Assembly (NCBI GenBank): GCA_017939155.1
Contig: JAGAZZ010000021.1
Coordinates: 42,844 to 106,843 of the forward strand
Direction: 5' to 3'
Length of the DNA: 64,000 nt
DNA from: Alphaproteobacteria bacterium
Lineage (GTDB): Bacteria; Pseudomonadota; Alphaproteobacteria; RF32; CAG-239
Shown here: positions 45,093 to 54,989 of the stretch, piece by piece
Position numbering within the stretch: position 1 is the first letter of the stretch
Layout: each line of letters begins with the position of its first letter
Program-made: the position numbers and the translations under genes
The notes under the pieces: generated by a model
Seen by the model: only the letters and a program-made list of their open reading frames with translations
What the model was told of the DNA's origin: nothing
The model's database searches: none

Positions 45093-46907
45093 CTACATAG
45101 CCTCATTTTTCGAACGCTTACGCAAAATCGGGTCTAATATCTTTTTGCGCAAACGAAGTGACTTCGGCGTAACTTCCAACAATTCATCTTGTTGAATATA
45201 AGACAAAGCCTGTTCAAGCGACAATTTCCGCGGCGGAATCAAATCAATCGCCTCATCTTTACCTGCCGCACGGATATTTGTTAATTGCTTAGATTTTGTC
45301 GGGTTAACTTCCAAATCGTTAGATTTGGTATGTTCGCCGATAATCATTCCCACATAAACCGGACTGTTATGTTCAATAAACATCGGACCGCGGTCTTGTA
45401 GTTTCCACAACGAATAAGCAATCGCCGTTCCGGCTTCGCTGGAAATCAGCACACCGTTACGATGGCTCTCAATCTCACCTTTATAAGGCTCATACCCGTA
45501 AAATACACGGTTCATAATACCGGTTCCGCGCGTATCGGTCAAAAAGTCTGAGTGATAACCAATCAATCCTCTTGCCGGCGCATGGAAAATCAAACGAGTT
45601 TTATTGCCGATTTGCGACGGAATCATCTCTAAAAGTTCAGCTTTGCGTTGGCTTAATTTCTCAACCACCGTTCCTGAAAACTCATCATCAACATCCACCA
45701 CAACCTCTTCAATCGGCTCAAGCATATTGCCGTTTTCGTCTTTGTGCAATAACACACGCGGACGGGAAATCGAAAGCTCAAACCCTTCGCGGCGCATCGT
45801 TTCAATCAAAACACCGAGTTGTAATTCGCCGCGTCCCGCCACTTCAAACGATTCAGCAGTTTCCGAACGAGAAATTTTCAAAGCAATATTGCACTCAGCT
45901 TCTTTTTGCAATCTGTCCCAAATCATACGGGAAGTAACTTTATCCCCTTCACGACCGGCCAAAGGCGAGTCATTAACAGAAAACGTCATCGACAATGTCG
46001 GCGGGTCAATCGGCTGAGCCTCTATTGCCTCGGTCACATCCATAGCGCAAATCGTATCCGCCACCGTTCCTTTAACCACACCGGCAACAGCCACAATATC
46101 ACCGGCTTTGGCTTCATTCAAAGCCACGCGTTCAAGCCCCTTGTATGCCATAATCTTGGTAATGCGGGTACGCTCAATCTCGCCATCTTTATTGATAACT
46201 TTAACCGCGTCATTAACTTTCAACGTCCCGCTGTGAATCTTACCGGTCAAAATACGACCAACAAATTTATCTGCTTCCAACGTTGTTGCCAACATTGAAA
46301 AAGGCTTATCTTTTTCGCAAACAGGCTCCGGAACGTATGACAAAATCAACTCAAACAACGGGCGTAAATCTTTTTTCTCATCGCTTAATTCTTTAACCGC
46401 CCAGCCGTTACGCCCCGAAGCATACAAAACCGGAAAGTCAAGCTGTTCATCGTTCGCGTCAAGGCTGACAAACAAATCAAAAATCTCATCCAACACTTCA
46501 TCCGGTCTGGCATCCGGCTTATCCGCCTTATTGATAACAACAATCGGTTTTAACCCGATTTTCAAAGCCTTACCCAACACAAACTTTGTTTGCGGCATCG
46601 GTCCCTCAGAAGAATCAACCAACAAAACCACACCATCAACCATAGAAAGAATACGCTCAACCTCACCGCCGAAATCCGCGTGTCCGGGAGTATCCACAAT
46701 ATTGATATTCGTCCCGTTCCACTCAACCGACGTACATTTTGAAAGGATAGTAATACCGCGCTCACGTTCCAAATCATTGCTGTCCATCACGCAGGTTTCA
46801 ACCTTTTGATTATCCCTAAATGTTCCGCTTTGGCGCAAAAGACCGTCTACCAATGTTGTTTTGCCGTGGTCAACGTGGGCAATAATGGCAATATTTCTGA
46901 TACTCAT
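45093..46907 (-). CDS. typA: ribosome-associated GTPase TypA/BipA
   Basis: A 604-residue translational GTPase. G1 is AHVDHGKTT (residues 9-17), the switch is '[11 protein letters not shown]', G3 is DTPGHADF and G4 is NKAD. The C-terminal domain carries '[25 protein letters not shown]'. BipA acts in 50S maturation and stress or cold adaptation. I start at 46907 (AAGGAAC upstream, MSIRNIAII start); the frame extends 16 codons further without homology. Confidence 0.97.
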   Translation of the reverse strand: MSIRNIAIIAHVDHGKTTLVDGLLRQSGTFRDNQKVETCVMDSNDLERERGITILSKCTSVEWNGTNINIVDTPGHADFGGEVERILSMVDGVVLLVDSSEGPMPQTKFVLGKALKIGLKPIVVINKADKPDARPDEVLDEIFDLFVSLDANDEQLDFPVLYASGRNGWAVKELSDEKKDLRPLFELILSYVPEPVCEKDKPFSMLATTLEADKFVGRILTGKIHSGTLKVNDAVKVINKDGEIERTRITKIMAYKGLERVALNEAKAGDIVAVAGVVKGTVADTICAMDVTEAIEAQPIDPPTLSMTFSVNDSPLAGREGDKVTSRMIWDRLQKEAECNIALKISRSETAESFEVAGRGELQLGVLIETMRREGFELSISRPRVLLHKDENGNMLEPIEEVVVDVDDEFSGTVVEKLSQRKAELLEMIPSQIGNKTRLIFHAPARGLIGYHSDFLTDTRGTGIMNRVFYGYEPYKGEIESHRNGVLISSEAGTAIAYSLWKLQDRGPMFIEHNSPVYVGMIIGEHTKSNDLEVNPTKSKQLTNIRAAGKDEAIDLIPPRKLSLEQALSYIQQDELLEVTPKSLRLRKKILDPILRKRSKNEAM

Positions 46908-47018
46908 TTTCTGTTTGTTCCTTAAAAAATGCCTTTTAAGCTCTCTAAAAGGCATAACCTGACATTAAAATTTACCCTTTTATAGCAAAAAAATTTTAAA
47001 TAGCAAGCATTTATGACA

Positions 47019-47537
47019 TCACAATTTAAATATAATTCCCAAAACCGCCGCCAAAATAATATAAAATATCGGGCTTTTTTTATAAAAATAAACCAACGCA
47101 AAAAACGCCGCCGCAAAAGCTCCCGCATAGTAATCTTTCACCGACAGCTTAAAAAGCTCAAACCCTGCTTGCAAAATCAACGCCGCCACCGCTGGTCTGA
47201 TAGCCGCCATCACCTCACCTAACAATCTGTTTTCCGCACAACACCTCAAAAGTTTTGATACCATAATCACAATAATCACCGACGGAACAACGAGCCCGAA
47301 CGTTGCCATAATTCCCCCACCGACACCAGCCGCCTGAAAACCGGCGTATGTTGCCATATTAACCCCGACCGGTCCCGGAGTAGATTGTGATACCGCAATC
47401 ATATCTGTCAGTTCTTCAGCACTAAACCAATCAAACTTTTTGGTTAAATCAAACAAAAACGGAATCGTCACCATTCCGCCGCCAATGGCAAACAGTCCAA
47501 TCTTAAAAAACTCATAAAATAATATTGCGTATATCAT
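47019..47537 (-). CDS. chrA: chromate transporter half, CHR domain
   Basis: A 172-residue single CHR-domain membrane protein: 'FFKIGLFAIGGGMVTIPFL' near residues 10-28 and 'SQSTPGPVGVNMATYAGF' near 50-67, both family signatures. Short CHR proteins work in pairs. Its start overlaps the stop of the next gene upstream by four bases (ATGA-type). Annotation as chromate exporter is by family; anaerobes may use it for other anions. Confidence 0.9.
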   Translation of the reverse strand: MIYAILFYEFFKIGLFAIGGGMVTIPFLFDLTKKFDWFSAEELTDMIAVSQSTPGPVGVNMATYAGFQAAGVGGGIMATFGLVVPSVIIVIMVSKLLRCCAENRLLGEVMAAIRPAVAALILQAGFELFKLSVKDYYAGAFAAAFFALVYFYKKSPIFYIILAAVLGIIFKL

Positions 47538-48067
47538 TTCAACCTCATAAACCGTACCACACCGACACCGGCCGCCATCATCACAGCCATAATCGCCGAA
47601 ACATTGCCTAACAGCAGTACCGCCAGAATAATCGCAAAAATTCCCAACTGTAGACGCGATGTCACTGCTTTTTTAAATAAATGTATCACTTCGTTCAAAA
47701 TAAGCGCAATCACACCAATCCGAATACCTGCAAACGCGTGCGACACAATCTGATTATCAGATAACACCTGCAAAATCCCCGCCAACGCCATAATAATCAC
47801 CAAAGACGGCAACACAATCGCCAATGTTGCAACCGCCGCTCCGCTAACACCTTTAATCTTATATCCCGTAAACGTCGCCACATTAACGGCAATCACCCCC
47901 GGCGTGCATTGTCCGATAGAGTAATAATCAATCAGTTCGTTTTCCGTGATATATTTGTGTTTATCAATCAGCTCTTGTCGAAACAACGGCATCATAGCAT
48001 ACCCCCCGCCAAACGTAAACAAGCCGATTTTAAAAAACGATACAAAAATTTTCCGATATTCTGACAT
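47534..48067 (-). CDS. chrA: chromate transporter half, CHR domain
   Basis: A 177-residue CHR-domain protein, partner of the preceding entry: 'FFKIGLFTFGGGYAMMPLFRQ' (as FKIGLFTFGGG and MPLFRQEL) and 'YSIGQCTPGVIAVNVATFTG'. The two short genes together equal one full-length ChrA, with the half proteins expected to insert in opposite topology. It is divergent from pntAA with about 70 bases between. Confidence 0.9.
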   Translation of the reverse strand: MSEYRKIFVSFFKIGLFTFGGGYAMMPLFRQELIDKHKYITENELIDYYSIGQCTPGVIAVNVATFTGYKIKGVSGAAVATLAIVLPSLVIIMALAGILQVLSDNQIVSHAFAGIRIGVIALILNEVIHLFKKAVTSRLQLGIFAIILAVLLLGNVSAIMAVMMAAGVGVVRFMRLK

Positions 48068-48080
48068 TGATATTCTTCTT

Positions 48081-48110
48081 TTGCTGTTTATATCTCAGGT
48101 ATCATATAAA
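48081..48110 (+). promoter_or_regulatory. probable promoter for pntAA
   Basis: TTGCTG, 18-bp spacer, TATAAA, 27 bases before the pntAA ATG. Confidence 0.45.
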
Positions 48111-48136
48111 TATAAAACTTAAAAAAAGGTTTTTTT

Positions 48137-49186
48137 ATGCTCATAGGCTCAATAAAAGAACAAGATAGCGCCGAAACGCGCGTATCATTAACGCCCGACG
48201 TCGTAAAACAGCTCATAACAGACGGACATTCTGTTATGCTGGAAAAAGAATACGGCTTAAAAGCAGGCTTTGCAGACAAAGATTATCTGAACGCTAAAGC
48301 AAGTTTAATAGAAAATCCTGACATTATTTATAAAAAATCACAAATTATCCTGCAAATTCTCCCGCCTTCACAACAAAAAATCGAACTCTTAACCAACAAA
48401 CAAACCCTAATCGCTGATTTTCGCAATTTCATTTTTACCTACATTCCCAAAGACTTAAACATCATCCGTCTCGAACTTGTCCCGCGCACGTCCATCGCTC
48501 AAAGTATAGACATATTAAGCGCTCAAAACACGATTCGCGGCTATATGGGCGCCCTATACGCTCTCTACCACTCCCCGCGTATTGCCCCGCAGTTAATGAC
48601 TGCCGCCGCTTCCATAAAAGCCGCCACTGCTCTCATCATCGGCACCAGTGTCACCGGTCTGCAAGCCGCAACTGTTTTCAAACGCCAAGGCTGTCGCGTC
48701 ACAATTGTTGATATTAATGAAAAAAGCAAAGAGCTGGCTCAATCCGTCGGCGCAGATTTTGCTATGGCCGATAATAAAGAAGAATTAACCAAACTTCTAA
48801 CCGATAAAAATTTTATTCTTTCCGCCGCCGCCACACCAAACGGCAATTCCCCCCAAGTCATTACCACAGAGCAGCTTGATGTCTTGGCAAACGGGGCTAT
48901 CGTCATTGATACGACCACTCAAAATATCGGCATTAAAGACAATTTTGCCAGCAATCCGCATTATCATTTTCATCGTAATCTGTATTTTGAACGGTTAGCG
49001 CCTGACACGGCTTCTGTTCTTTGGGCAAATAATATGTATAATCTTATCTCATTAATCACCAAAGAAAACAACCAAATAGACTTAAGCCTAAACTACATTG
49101 CCCCAATGGTTTACACGCCGCGCCCGTCGCAATTTCCTCACCCGCCGGCTCCATTTTACGAACATCCGAATAACCTGCGCCAATAA
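48137..49186 (+). CDS. pntAA: NAD(P) transhydrogenase alpha subunit, part 1 (dI)
   Basis: A 349-residue NAD(H)-binding domain I. Signatures are 'DSAETRVSLTPDVVKQL' near the N-terminus, 'PRTSIAQSIDILSAQNTIRGY', and the dinucleotide fold 'ALIIGTSVTGLQAATVFKRQG' (as LIIGTSVTGLQAA), followed by 'VTIVDINEKSKELAQSVGA'. The usual GxGxxG appears as GTSVTG, slightly altered. The complex uses the proton gradient to reduce NADP+ with NADH. It is the first of three consecutive pnt genes, the split arrangement common in alphaproteobacteria. Confidence 0.92.
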   Translation: MLIGSIKEQDSAETRVSLTPDVVKQLITDGHSVMLEKEYGLKAGFADKDYLNAKASLIENPDIIYKKSQIILQILPPSQQKIELLTNKQTLIADFRNFIFTYIPKDLNIIRLELVPRTSIAQSIDILSAQNTIRGYMGALYALYHSPRIAPQLMTAAASIKAATALIIGTSVTGLQAATVFKRQGCRVTIVDINEKSKELAQSVGADFAMADNKEELTKLLTDKNFILSAAATPNGNSPQVITTEQLDVLANGAIVIDTTTQNIGIKDNFASNPHYHFHRNLYFERLAPDTASVLWANNMYNLISLITKENNQIDLSLNYIAPMVYTPRPSQFPHPPAPFYEHPNNLRQ

Positions 49187-49197
49187 AGGAGTTACCT

Positions 49198-49479
49198 ATG
49201 TGTTTATTAGATATTTTCATACTTTCTTGTTTTATCGGCTATTTTGCTATATGGAGCGTCACGCCGGTTCTGCACTCGCCTTTAATGAGTGTCACCAACG
49301 CCATCTCAGGCATTGTCATCATAGGCGCCTTTCAAGCCCTAAACAATATTCACGCACAAAACGAAGCCTATTTATTATACGCCGCCATTTTCTTTGCCTC
49401 TGTCAATATCTTCGGCGGCTTTTATGTTTCCGCCCGTATGCTTAATATGTTCAAACCGAAAGACAAACAAGATGATTAA
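49198..49479 (+). CDS. pntAB: NAD(P) transhydrogenase alpha subunit, part 2 (membrane)
   Basis: A 93-residue membrane part of domain II with three helices. Signature segments are 'GYFAIWSVTPVLHSPLMSVTNAISG' (as TPVLHSPLMSVTNAISG) and 'FGGFYVSARMLNMFK'. GGAG precedes the ATG, 12 bases after pntAA. Its last eight bases overlap the pntB start. Confidence 0.95.
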   Translation: MCLLDIFILSCFIGYFAIWSVTPVLHSPLMSVTNAISGIVIIGAFQALNNIHAQNEAYLLYAAIFFASVNIFGGFYVSARMLNMFKPKDKQDD

Positions 49480-50803
49480 AACACTCATTGCCCTCATTTA
49501 TTCTATGTTCATTTTTGCCATCAACGGTCTTTCAACGCCGTATAAAGCTTATCGGGGCAATATTTATGCCATAGTTGCAATGTCAATTGCAATTCTTTGG
49601 GGATTATTTGAACTTAACCCGCAATATCTTGTTCCTTCCATCATCGCATTAATCACCGGTGCGTTAACCGGCATAATCGCCGCACATAAAATCAGTATGC
49701 CGAATTTGCCGCAAATGATAGCCTTATTAAACGGTTTGGGCGGACTTGCCGCTGGTTTAATCGGTTTAACGGAAACAACCAACACCGATTATCACCCTTT
49801 GCTTCTTTTATTTATCATCAGTATCGGTTTTATCACGTTCACCGGCTCAATTGCCGCTTTCCTAAAACTTGCCGGTATCCGCTTGTTTGCCGATAAAGAC
49901 ACGCTTCAAACAATCAGTTTAATCATCCTCATATTAACAATCATCAGCGGTTTTTATGCTTATCATAACGGCGGTGAATACCTATGGGGCTTTATTGCGT
50001 TGCTCTGCCTTTGGGGATTACTCTTTATATTGCCTGTCGGCGGTGCGGATATGCCGATTATTATCTCAATCCTAAATTCTTTTTCCGGTTGGAGCACAGT
50101 TTTAGTCGGCTTCAGCCTAAACAACACTCTGCTCATAATTGTCGGCACGCTCATCGGCGCCAGCGGCACAATTTTATCTTATATTATGACCAAAGCGATG
50201 AACCGAAGTTTAAGAAAAATCATCTTCTCCCCGCCGCTTGCCATCACCGATGACATTCCTGATAAAAACAAAACTATTCATCAAGGCTCTCCCCAAGACG
50301 CCGCTTTTCTGATGGAAAACGCCAATAAGGTTATTATCGTCCCCGGATTCGGGATGGCCGCTGCCGGCGCACAACACGAACTTGCCAATATGGCAAAAAT
50401 CTTAAAAACCAAATATAACGTTGAGGTCAAATTTGCTATTCATCCCGTTGCCGGAAGGTTACCCGGACACATGAACGTTCTTCTAGCCGAAGCAGACATT
50501 AATCCCGATGATGTCTTTGAACTAAAAGACATTAATCAGGAATTTCAAACCGCAGACGTTGCCTATGTCATCGGCGCTAACGACACCACAAACCCGCTTG
50601 CCAAAGCCAAAACCGACAGCCCGATATATCAAATGCCGATTTTAGAGGTAGAACAAGCAAAAAAAGTCCTCTTCGTCAAGCGCTCTCTTGCCACCGGCTA
50701 TTCAGGAATAGATAACCCCTTATTTTATGCCAACAATACCCTGATGCTCTTAGGCGATGCCAAAGAAGTCACCAAGCAAATTGTTGCCAATCTTGAGGAA
50801 TAA
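49472..50803 (+). CDS. pntB: NAD(P) transhydrogenase beta subunit
   Basis: A 443-residue protein: membrane helices of domain II (residues about 1-245), then the NADP(H)-binding domain III with 'VIIVPGFGMAAAGAQHELA', 'FAIHPVAGRLPGHMNVLLAEA', 'VAYVIGANDTTNP' and 'SLATGYSGIDNPLF'. The start is ATG 49472, overlapping pntAB. It is slightly shorter than the usual 460 residues because the N-terminal helix is trimmed. The stop directly abuts the stop of convergent tetR. Confidence 0.95.
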   Translation: MIKTLIALIYSMFIFAINGLSTPYKAYRGNIYAIVAMSIAILWGLFELNPQYLVPSIIALITGALTGIIAAHKISMPNLPQMIALLNGLGGLAAGLIGLTETTNTDYHPLLLLFIISIGFITFTGSIAAFLKLAGIRLFADKDTLQTISLIILILTIISGFYAYHNGGEYLWGFIALLCLWGLLFILPVGGADMPIIISILNSFSGWSTVLVGFSLNNTLLIIVGTLIGASGTILSYIMTKAMNRSLRKIIFSPPLAITDDIPDKNKTIHQGSPQDAAFLMENANKVIIVPGFGMAAAGAQHELANMAKILKTKYNVEVKFAIHPVAGRLPGHMNVLLAEADINPDDVFELKDINQEFQTADVAYVIGANDTTNPLAKAKTDSPIYQMPILEVEQAKKVLFVKRSLATGYSGIDNPLFYANNTLMLLGDAKEVTKQIVANLEE

Positions 50804-51400
50804 TTATTTTTTTGCCAAACAAGACATCCCTGCCAGATAGGTGTTAAACAACACTCTGACCACATATTTCTTTTCCAAATGGGCAAACTCTTTTTCCGTC
50901 GTCAAAAACGAACTGAGCGCAAAAAGAGTGGCAAACAAAACCTCTCCTGAAACCAAACGCTCTTTTGCCGGTACTCGAACAAACAACTTGCGCAGATTAT
51001 TTTCTAATAATTTGACAATCTTGATAATCTTTTTCAAATAAACCAAATCGTTTTTACCAAGCCCTTTCATAAAATGAAAATGATACAGCGCAAACCACAC
51101 ATTTTTATGCTCAAGCACATAATCGACAAACTTATTTAACAGGCTGTTCAAATTCTTATAAGCGTCTGACCCCAGTTCCGCACTTTTAAGCGCCAGCCAC
51201 AACTCATCTAAAGTAAGGATATTCTCTTGTATAAACAATAAATCCAAACTCTTAAACTGGTTATAAATCGTCCCGACCGAATACCCCGAATAATCCGACA
51301 GTTTTCTTGCCGTTAAAAAATCCAACCCCTTATCAACCAAAAGCTCTCTTGCTTTAAAAATAAGGTCTGCTCTGATGTCTTCTTTTGTTTTTGCGCTCAT
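50804..51400 (-). CDS. TetR-family transcriptional regulator
   Basis: A 198-residue TetR protein with an N-terminal helix-turn-helix ('FLTARKLSDYSGYSVGTIYNQFKSLDLLF', read as ARKLSDYSGYSVGTIYNQF). The C-terminal ligand domain is generic. I start at ATG 51400 with a modest AAGAG site. It is divergent from the Mur ligase gene, and a perfect palindrome lies between them at 51445-51459. It probably represses that operon, itself, or both; the ligand is unknown. Confidence 0.9.
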   Translation of the reverse strand: MSAKTKEDIRADLIFKARELLVDKGLDFLTARKLSDYSGYSVGTIYNQFKSLDLLFIQENILTLDELWLALKSAELGSDAYKNLNSLLNKFVDYVLEHKNVWFALYHFHFMKGLGKNDLVYLKKIIKIVKLLENNLRKLFVRVPAKERLVSGEVLFATLFALSSFLTTEKEFAHLEKKYVVRVLFNTYLAGMSCLAKK

Positions 51401-51444
51401 TTGCAACACTCTTTTTATATTATTTTCCTTAAATTTAGAAAACT

Positions 51445-51473
51445 TTTGAACACTGTTCAAGTATTTTTTAACT
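51445..51473 (+). promoter_or_regulatory. TetR operator overlapping the mpl promoter
   Basis: TTGAACACTGTTCAA (51445-51459) is a perfect 15-base palindrome with a central C. Its left end TTGAAC can serve as a -35, with a 17-bp spacer and TAACTA at 51468-51473. A bound repressor would block the -35 of the Mur ligase gene. Confidence 0.7.
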
Positions 51474-51517
51474 ATTTTCCGTTAAAAAGAAAAAAACGGA
51501 TAAAAAAGGAAGCTGAT

Positions 51518-52885
51518 ATGAAAAAAATAGGTTTTTGTGCCATAGCCGGCAGCGGTATGAGTGCATTAGCGCAAGTCTTAAAACATCAAAATAATGACAT
51601 CTACGGCTCAGACCGCAGTTTTGACCAAGGCAAAGAGCAAAAAAACAAACAAGCCCTTGAAAATATCGGTATTAAAATCTTTCCGCAAGACGGTTCTATG
51701 TTAGATAAAGATTTTTCCGTTCTGTACGCGTCAACGGCTGTCGAAGACACTATCCCTGACATCAAACGCGCCAAAGAACTTGGCATTCCCGTAAAACGTC
51801 GTTCGGATTTGTTAGCCGAAATTTTTGCTTCATACAAATATAACATTGCCGTCGGCGGTACCAGCGGCAAATCAACCGTTACGGCAATGGTCGGCTATAT
51901 TTTGGATAAAGCAGCGATGAACCCTTTGGTGATTAATGGCGCTCTTTTGAAAAACTATGAAGACAAAGCCGGCATCCCCAACATCATTTGGGGGAATGGC
52001 GAATATTGCGTGATTGAAGCAGACGAAAGCGATGGTTCAATTGAAAAATACACCCCTTACATATCCGTTGTAAACAATATCACACTTGACCACAAATCAA
52101 TTGATGAACTAAAAGACCTGTTTGGTGATTTTATCAAAAGGGCAAAACACGGCGCCGTCATAAACAAAGACTGTGAAAATAGCGCTGATTTATTAACTCT
52201 TCGTCCCAACACCATAACTTTTAGTATCAAAGATAGCTCCGCCGACTTTTACGCCGAAAACATCACCGCCATCCCAAATGGCACAACTTATACCTTCCGT
52301 AACCAAACGTATTCATTAAATTTAATTGGCAAATTCAATGTCTTAAACGCCATGTGTGCTGTCGCCTGTTGTTCGCTTTTGGGAATTGATGCCAAAGTAT
52401 CTTGTGAAATTCTGCAAACTTTTCTCGGCACAAAACGCCGACTTGAAGTCTTAGGCGTTGCCAACAATATCACGGTAATAGACGACTTTGCCCACAATCC
52501 GGATAAAGTAAACGCCTCAATGTCCGCCTTAAAGAGCTATTCCGGACGCTTGCTGATTATGTTCCAACCGCACGGCTTTTCCCCAATGCGTTTAATGGGA
52601 AAAGAAATTATGGATTCGTTTATCCAATATATGTCATCTGATGATATTCTCTTAATTCCTGAAATCTATTTTGCCGGCGGCACCGTCAAACGAGATATTT
52701 CTTCCAAAGACCTCGTTAATTATGCCAGACGTCACAATACAAACGCACTCTTTTTTGAAACAAGAGATACCTTAAAACAACACCTTTTAGACATTGCCCG
52801 CGCAGGCGACCGTATCGTCTTAATGGGCGCCCGCGATAATTCCATTACCGATATGGGCTTAGAAATCTTGGAGAAATTAAAATGA
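51518..52885 (+). CDS. mpl: MurC/Mpl-type Mur ligase
   Basis: A 455-residue Mur ligase. The N-terminal Rossmann domain has 'GFCAIAGSGMSALAQVL', the ATP site reads GGTSGKST (usually GTHGKT/GTDGKT), and the family motifs 'IEADESDGS', 'NNITLDHKS' and 'DDFAHNPDKV' follow. The fold is that of MurC and Mpl. Pairing with an LD-carboxypeptidase favours Mpl, which reattaches recycled murein tripeptide to UDP-MurNAc, but a second MurC cannot be excluded. AAGGAAG precedes ATG 51518. The ATGA overlap at 52882-52885 couples it to the next gene. Confidence 0.8.
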   Translation: MKKIGFCAIAGSGMSALAQVLKHQNNDIYGSDRSFDQGKEQKNKQALENIGIKIFPQDGSMLDKDFSVLYASTAVEDTIPDIKRAKELGIPVKRRSDLLAEIFASYKYNIAVGGTSGKSTVTAMVGYILDKAAMNPLVINGALLKNYEDKAGIPNIIWGNGEYCVIEADESDGSIEKYTPYISVVNNITLDHKSIDELKDLFGDFIKRAKHGAVINKDCENSADLLTLRPNTITFSIKDSSADFYAENITAIPNGTTYTFRNQTYSLNLIGKFNVLNAMCAVACCSLLGIDAKVSCEILQTFLGTKRRLEVLGVANNITVIDDFAHNPDKVNASMSALKSYSGRLLIMFQPHGFSPMRLMGKEIMDSFIQYMSSDDILLIPEIYFAGGTVKRDISSKDLVNYARRHNTNALFFETRDTLKQHLLDIARAGDRIVLMGARDNSITDMGLEILEKLK

Positions 52886-53769
52886 GTTTCATAAAAGCAG
52901 GCGATAAAATAGGCATAATTGCCCCCTCCGTCGGATTAAAAGAAAAAGATTTAGCCCCAACACTCGCCTTTTTTAAAAAACTGAATCTAATCCCCATATT
53001 AGCCTCAAACCTTAACAGCCACTATCGCTATATGGCAGGAACAGACAAAGAGCGTGCCTTAAACATAAACCAAATGTTTGAAGACTCCTCAATAAAAGCT
53101 CTTTTCTGTCTGCGTGGAGGAGCCGGCGCTACCCGTATGCTTGATTATTTGGATTATGAAATCATCAAAAACAACTTAAAACCCGTCATTGGGCTAAGCG
53201 ATTCAACAGCCCTGCAAAATGCGCTATACACTAAAACTAAAAACCCTTCTCTAACCGGTTTTTTACCCCTTTATGACCTAAACGATAAAATAATTGCCCC
53301 GCAAACCGAAGCTTCCTTGCTTTCCGCTTTGTTTGAAAACAATCATTTAATAACTTCAGGAACAAGTCTGCACGAAGGAACCGCCGAAGGTGTAATCATC
53401 GGTGGCTGTTTAAGCGTCTTACTCTATTTATGTGGCACGCCCTATTTTCCTGATTTATCCGGCAAAATCCTCCTGCTTGAAGATACTGATGAAAAAACCT
53501 ACAAAATAGACTTAATGCTTAACCAATTAAAACAACAAAAAGGCTTTAATTCCCTAAAAGGCATCATCATCGGGCAATTTACCGACTGTCCGGTAGTTGA
53601 CCCCGAAGACGGTACAATCAATGACTGCATTAAAGATTTTACCCAAAATTTAAATATCCCCGTCATCACCGATTTTGCTTATGGACACATTCCCGCACGC
53701 CATATTCTGCCCATAGGTCTTACGGTTAAAATATCGGCAACCCCTGAAACTTGCACTATAAGTTGGTAA
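52882..53769 (+). CDS. ldcA: LD-carboxypeptidase (S66), murein tetrapeptide carboxypeptidase
   Basis: A 295-residue S66 peptidase. The nucleophile Ser is in 'IGLSDSTALQNAL' (near residue 112), the catalytic Glu in 'ILLLEDTDEKTYKID' and the His in 'FAYGHIPARHILPIG'. It removes the terminal D-Ala from murein tetrapeptides in the cytoplasm, giving the tripeptide that Mpl uses. It is translationally coupled to the Mur ligase gene. Its 3' end overlaps the end of the convergent membrane-protease gene by 14 bases. Confidence 0.92.
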   Translation: MSFIKAGDKIGIIAPSVGLKEKDLAPTLAFFKKLNLIPILASNLNSHYRYMAGTDKERALNINQMFEDSSIKALFCLRGGAGATRMLDYLDYEIIKNNLKPVIGLSDSTALQNALYTKTKNPSLTGFLPLYDLNDKIIAPQTEASLLSALFENNHLITSGTSLHEGTAEGVIIGGCLSVLLYLCGTPYFPDLSGKILLLEDTDEKTYKIDLMLNQLKQQKGFNSLKGIIIGQFTDCPVVDPEDGTINDCIKDFTQNLNIPVITDFAYGHIPARHILPIGLTVKISATPETCTISW

Positions 53770-54415
53770 AATAACGCAATCCGAGTTTATAAACGACAGC
53801 GCCGTATTTCATAACCCCCTCCCAACCGCCGTTATTAAACGCCGCCACCGCCGAGCAAACAAACAAATTAGCCCCCGGCAAAAACATCCAACAAAAAGGA
53901 AAACCGACTTCCTTAAAGTCCGGCTGTTGCCCGTGAATCTGCACAACCACTGCTTCTAAATGATACGCAAAAAAATAGCCAAACAAACCGTTAACCCATA
54001 AGTTATGAGGGATTTTATCGCCCAAAAACGTTGCAAACAGCATTAAAAAGAACAAAAATAACGGAAAAAAATATGGTCCGATAACAATCAGCCAGTTCCC
54101 TTTTCCCTTAAACCCCATCGCCCCGCCGGATTCATCAGGGTTTAAGTGAATATGCACCACCTTATGAAAAGTAAGCCATGCAAAAAAGATATGCGTAAAC
54201 TCATGCGCCAAAATCTGCATAGAAACATTAGACCTCGCCATCGCCAAAATCTTAATTGCCAAATACGCCAATCCGCCACCCAAAAAAGCAAAAAATTTCA
54301 TATTATTAAATTGAAAATAATGCAACGCCTGCACCATCGCCGGCAGATAAAACAGCGAACACAACGCAACCGGCCACTTAAGCGCCCCTAAAATTAAATC
54401 AAAAATACGCCCCAT
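53756..54415 (-). CDS. membrane metalloprotease-like protein (M50-type)
   Basis: A 219-residue protein with five or so membrane segments. 'QILAHEFTHIFFAWLTFHKVVHI' contains HEFTH inside a hydrophobic helix, as in M50 site-2-type proteases. A second conserved acidic site ('HLNPDESGG') follows. The usual NPDG in the later helix is not obvious, so activity is uncertain. The start has AGAGGG. It is convergent with ldcA. Confidence 0.7.
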   Translation of the reverse strand: MGRIFDLILGALKWPVALCSLFYLPAMVQALHYFQFNNMKFFAFLGGGLAYLAIKILAMARSNVSMQILAHEFTHIFFAWLTFHKVVHIHLNPDESGGAMGFKGKGNWLIVIGPYFFPLFLFFLMLFATFLGDKIPHNLWVNGLFGYFFAYHLEAVVVQIHGQQPDFKEVGFPFCWMFLPGANLFVCSAVAAFNNGGWEGVMKYGAVVYKLGLRYFTNL

Positions 54416-54564
54416 TTTTCCCTCTTGAACAGAATTCTAAAACCTAAATTTAAATTTTCAAACAAAATTTTACCTCACACTGGAAAACCCCGCATTAAGG
54501 ATTATATCAAAAGCACCTTTATTAAGAGGAGTATTTTTCAATGTTAATATTTTGGAGAAAAAAA

Positions 54565-54972
54565 ATGGTTGAATACAGAAACAATCGGACCCCCGAAACC
54601 GATAACCAAACAGAGAACGACTATAACAATCTCCGCGGTTGTGACTGTGAATGCTGTCATTGCAAAAAAATTTTTATGTTGCTCGTTTTGCTAATCTTAG
54701 TATTTATGGCAGGCATTATGGTTGGCAATTGCGGTCGCTGCCGTTACGCTGACAATTATTACAATAAACATTACGGATATAATTTTAATAATCCGCAGTT
54801 TGTAAAACAAAATCCGCAAGCCGCTCCTAAAAAATTTCACCGCGGTATGCAACAAGTTGCCCCCGCTCCGGCAGCTCCCACGCAAGACCCACGTAATTAC
54901 CAACCCCAACCTCAACCCTTTCCCAACGGGCAATTGGGCGGATTTATTATAGAAGTAGACCAAGCCGACTAA
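54565..54972 (+). CDS. small membrane protein with Cys-rich head and Pro/Gln tail
   Basis: A 135-residue protein from ATG 54565, directly behind TTGGAGAAA; an in-frame ATG at 54541 with AGAGGAG is the alternative. It has a cytoplasmic head with 'GCDCECCHCKK' (five Cys in nine residues), one membrane helix (about 38-58) and a periplasmic tail with 'NCGRC', then a Pro/Gln-rich region. The dense Cys cluster next to the membrane is unusual and could bind metal. I do not recognise the family. Confidence 0.7.
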   Translation: MVEYRNNRTPETDNQTENDYNNLRGCDCECCHCKKIFMLLVLLILVFMAGIMVGNCGRCRYADNYYNKHYGYNFNNPQFVKQNPQAAPKKFHRGMQQVAPAPAAPTQDPRNYQPQPQPFPNGQLGGFIIEVDQAD

Positions 54973-54989
54973 GCTTTCTTATTTGTAAC

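Noticed and set aside
47019..48067. Frameshifted full-length ChrA
   Set aside because: Two short CHR genes with an ATGA overlap are a known natural arrangement, and both start with complete N-terminal signatures.
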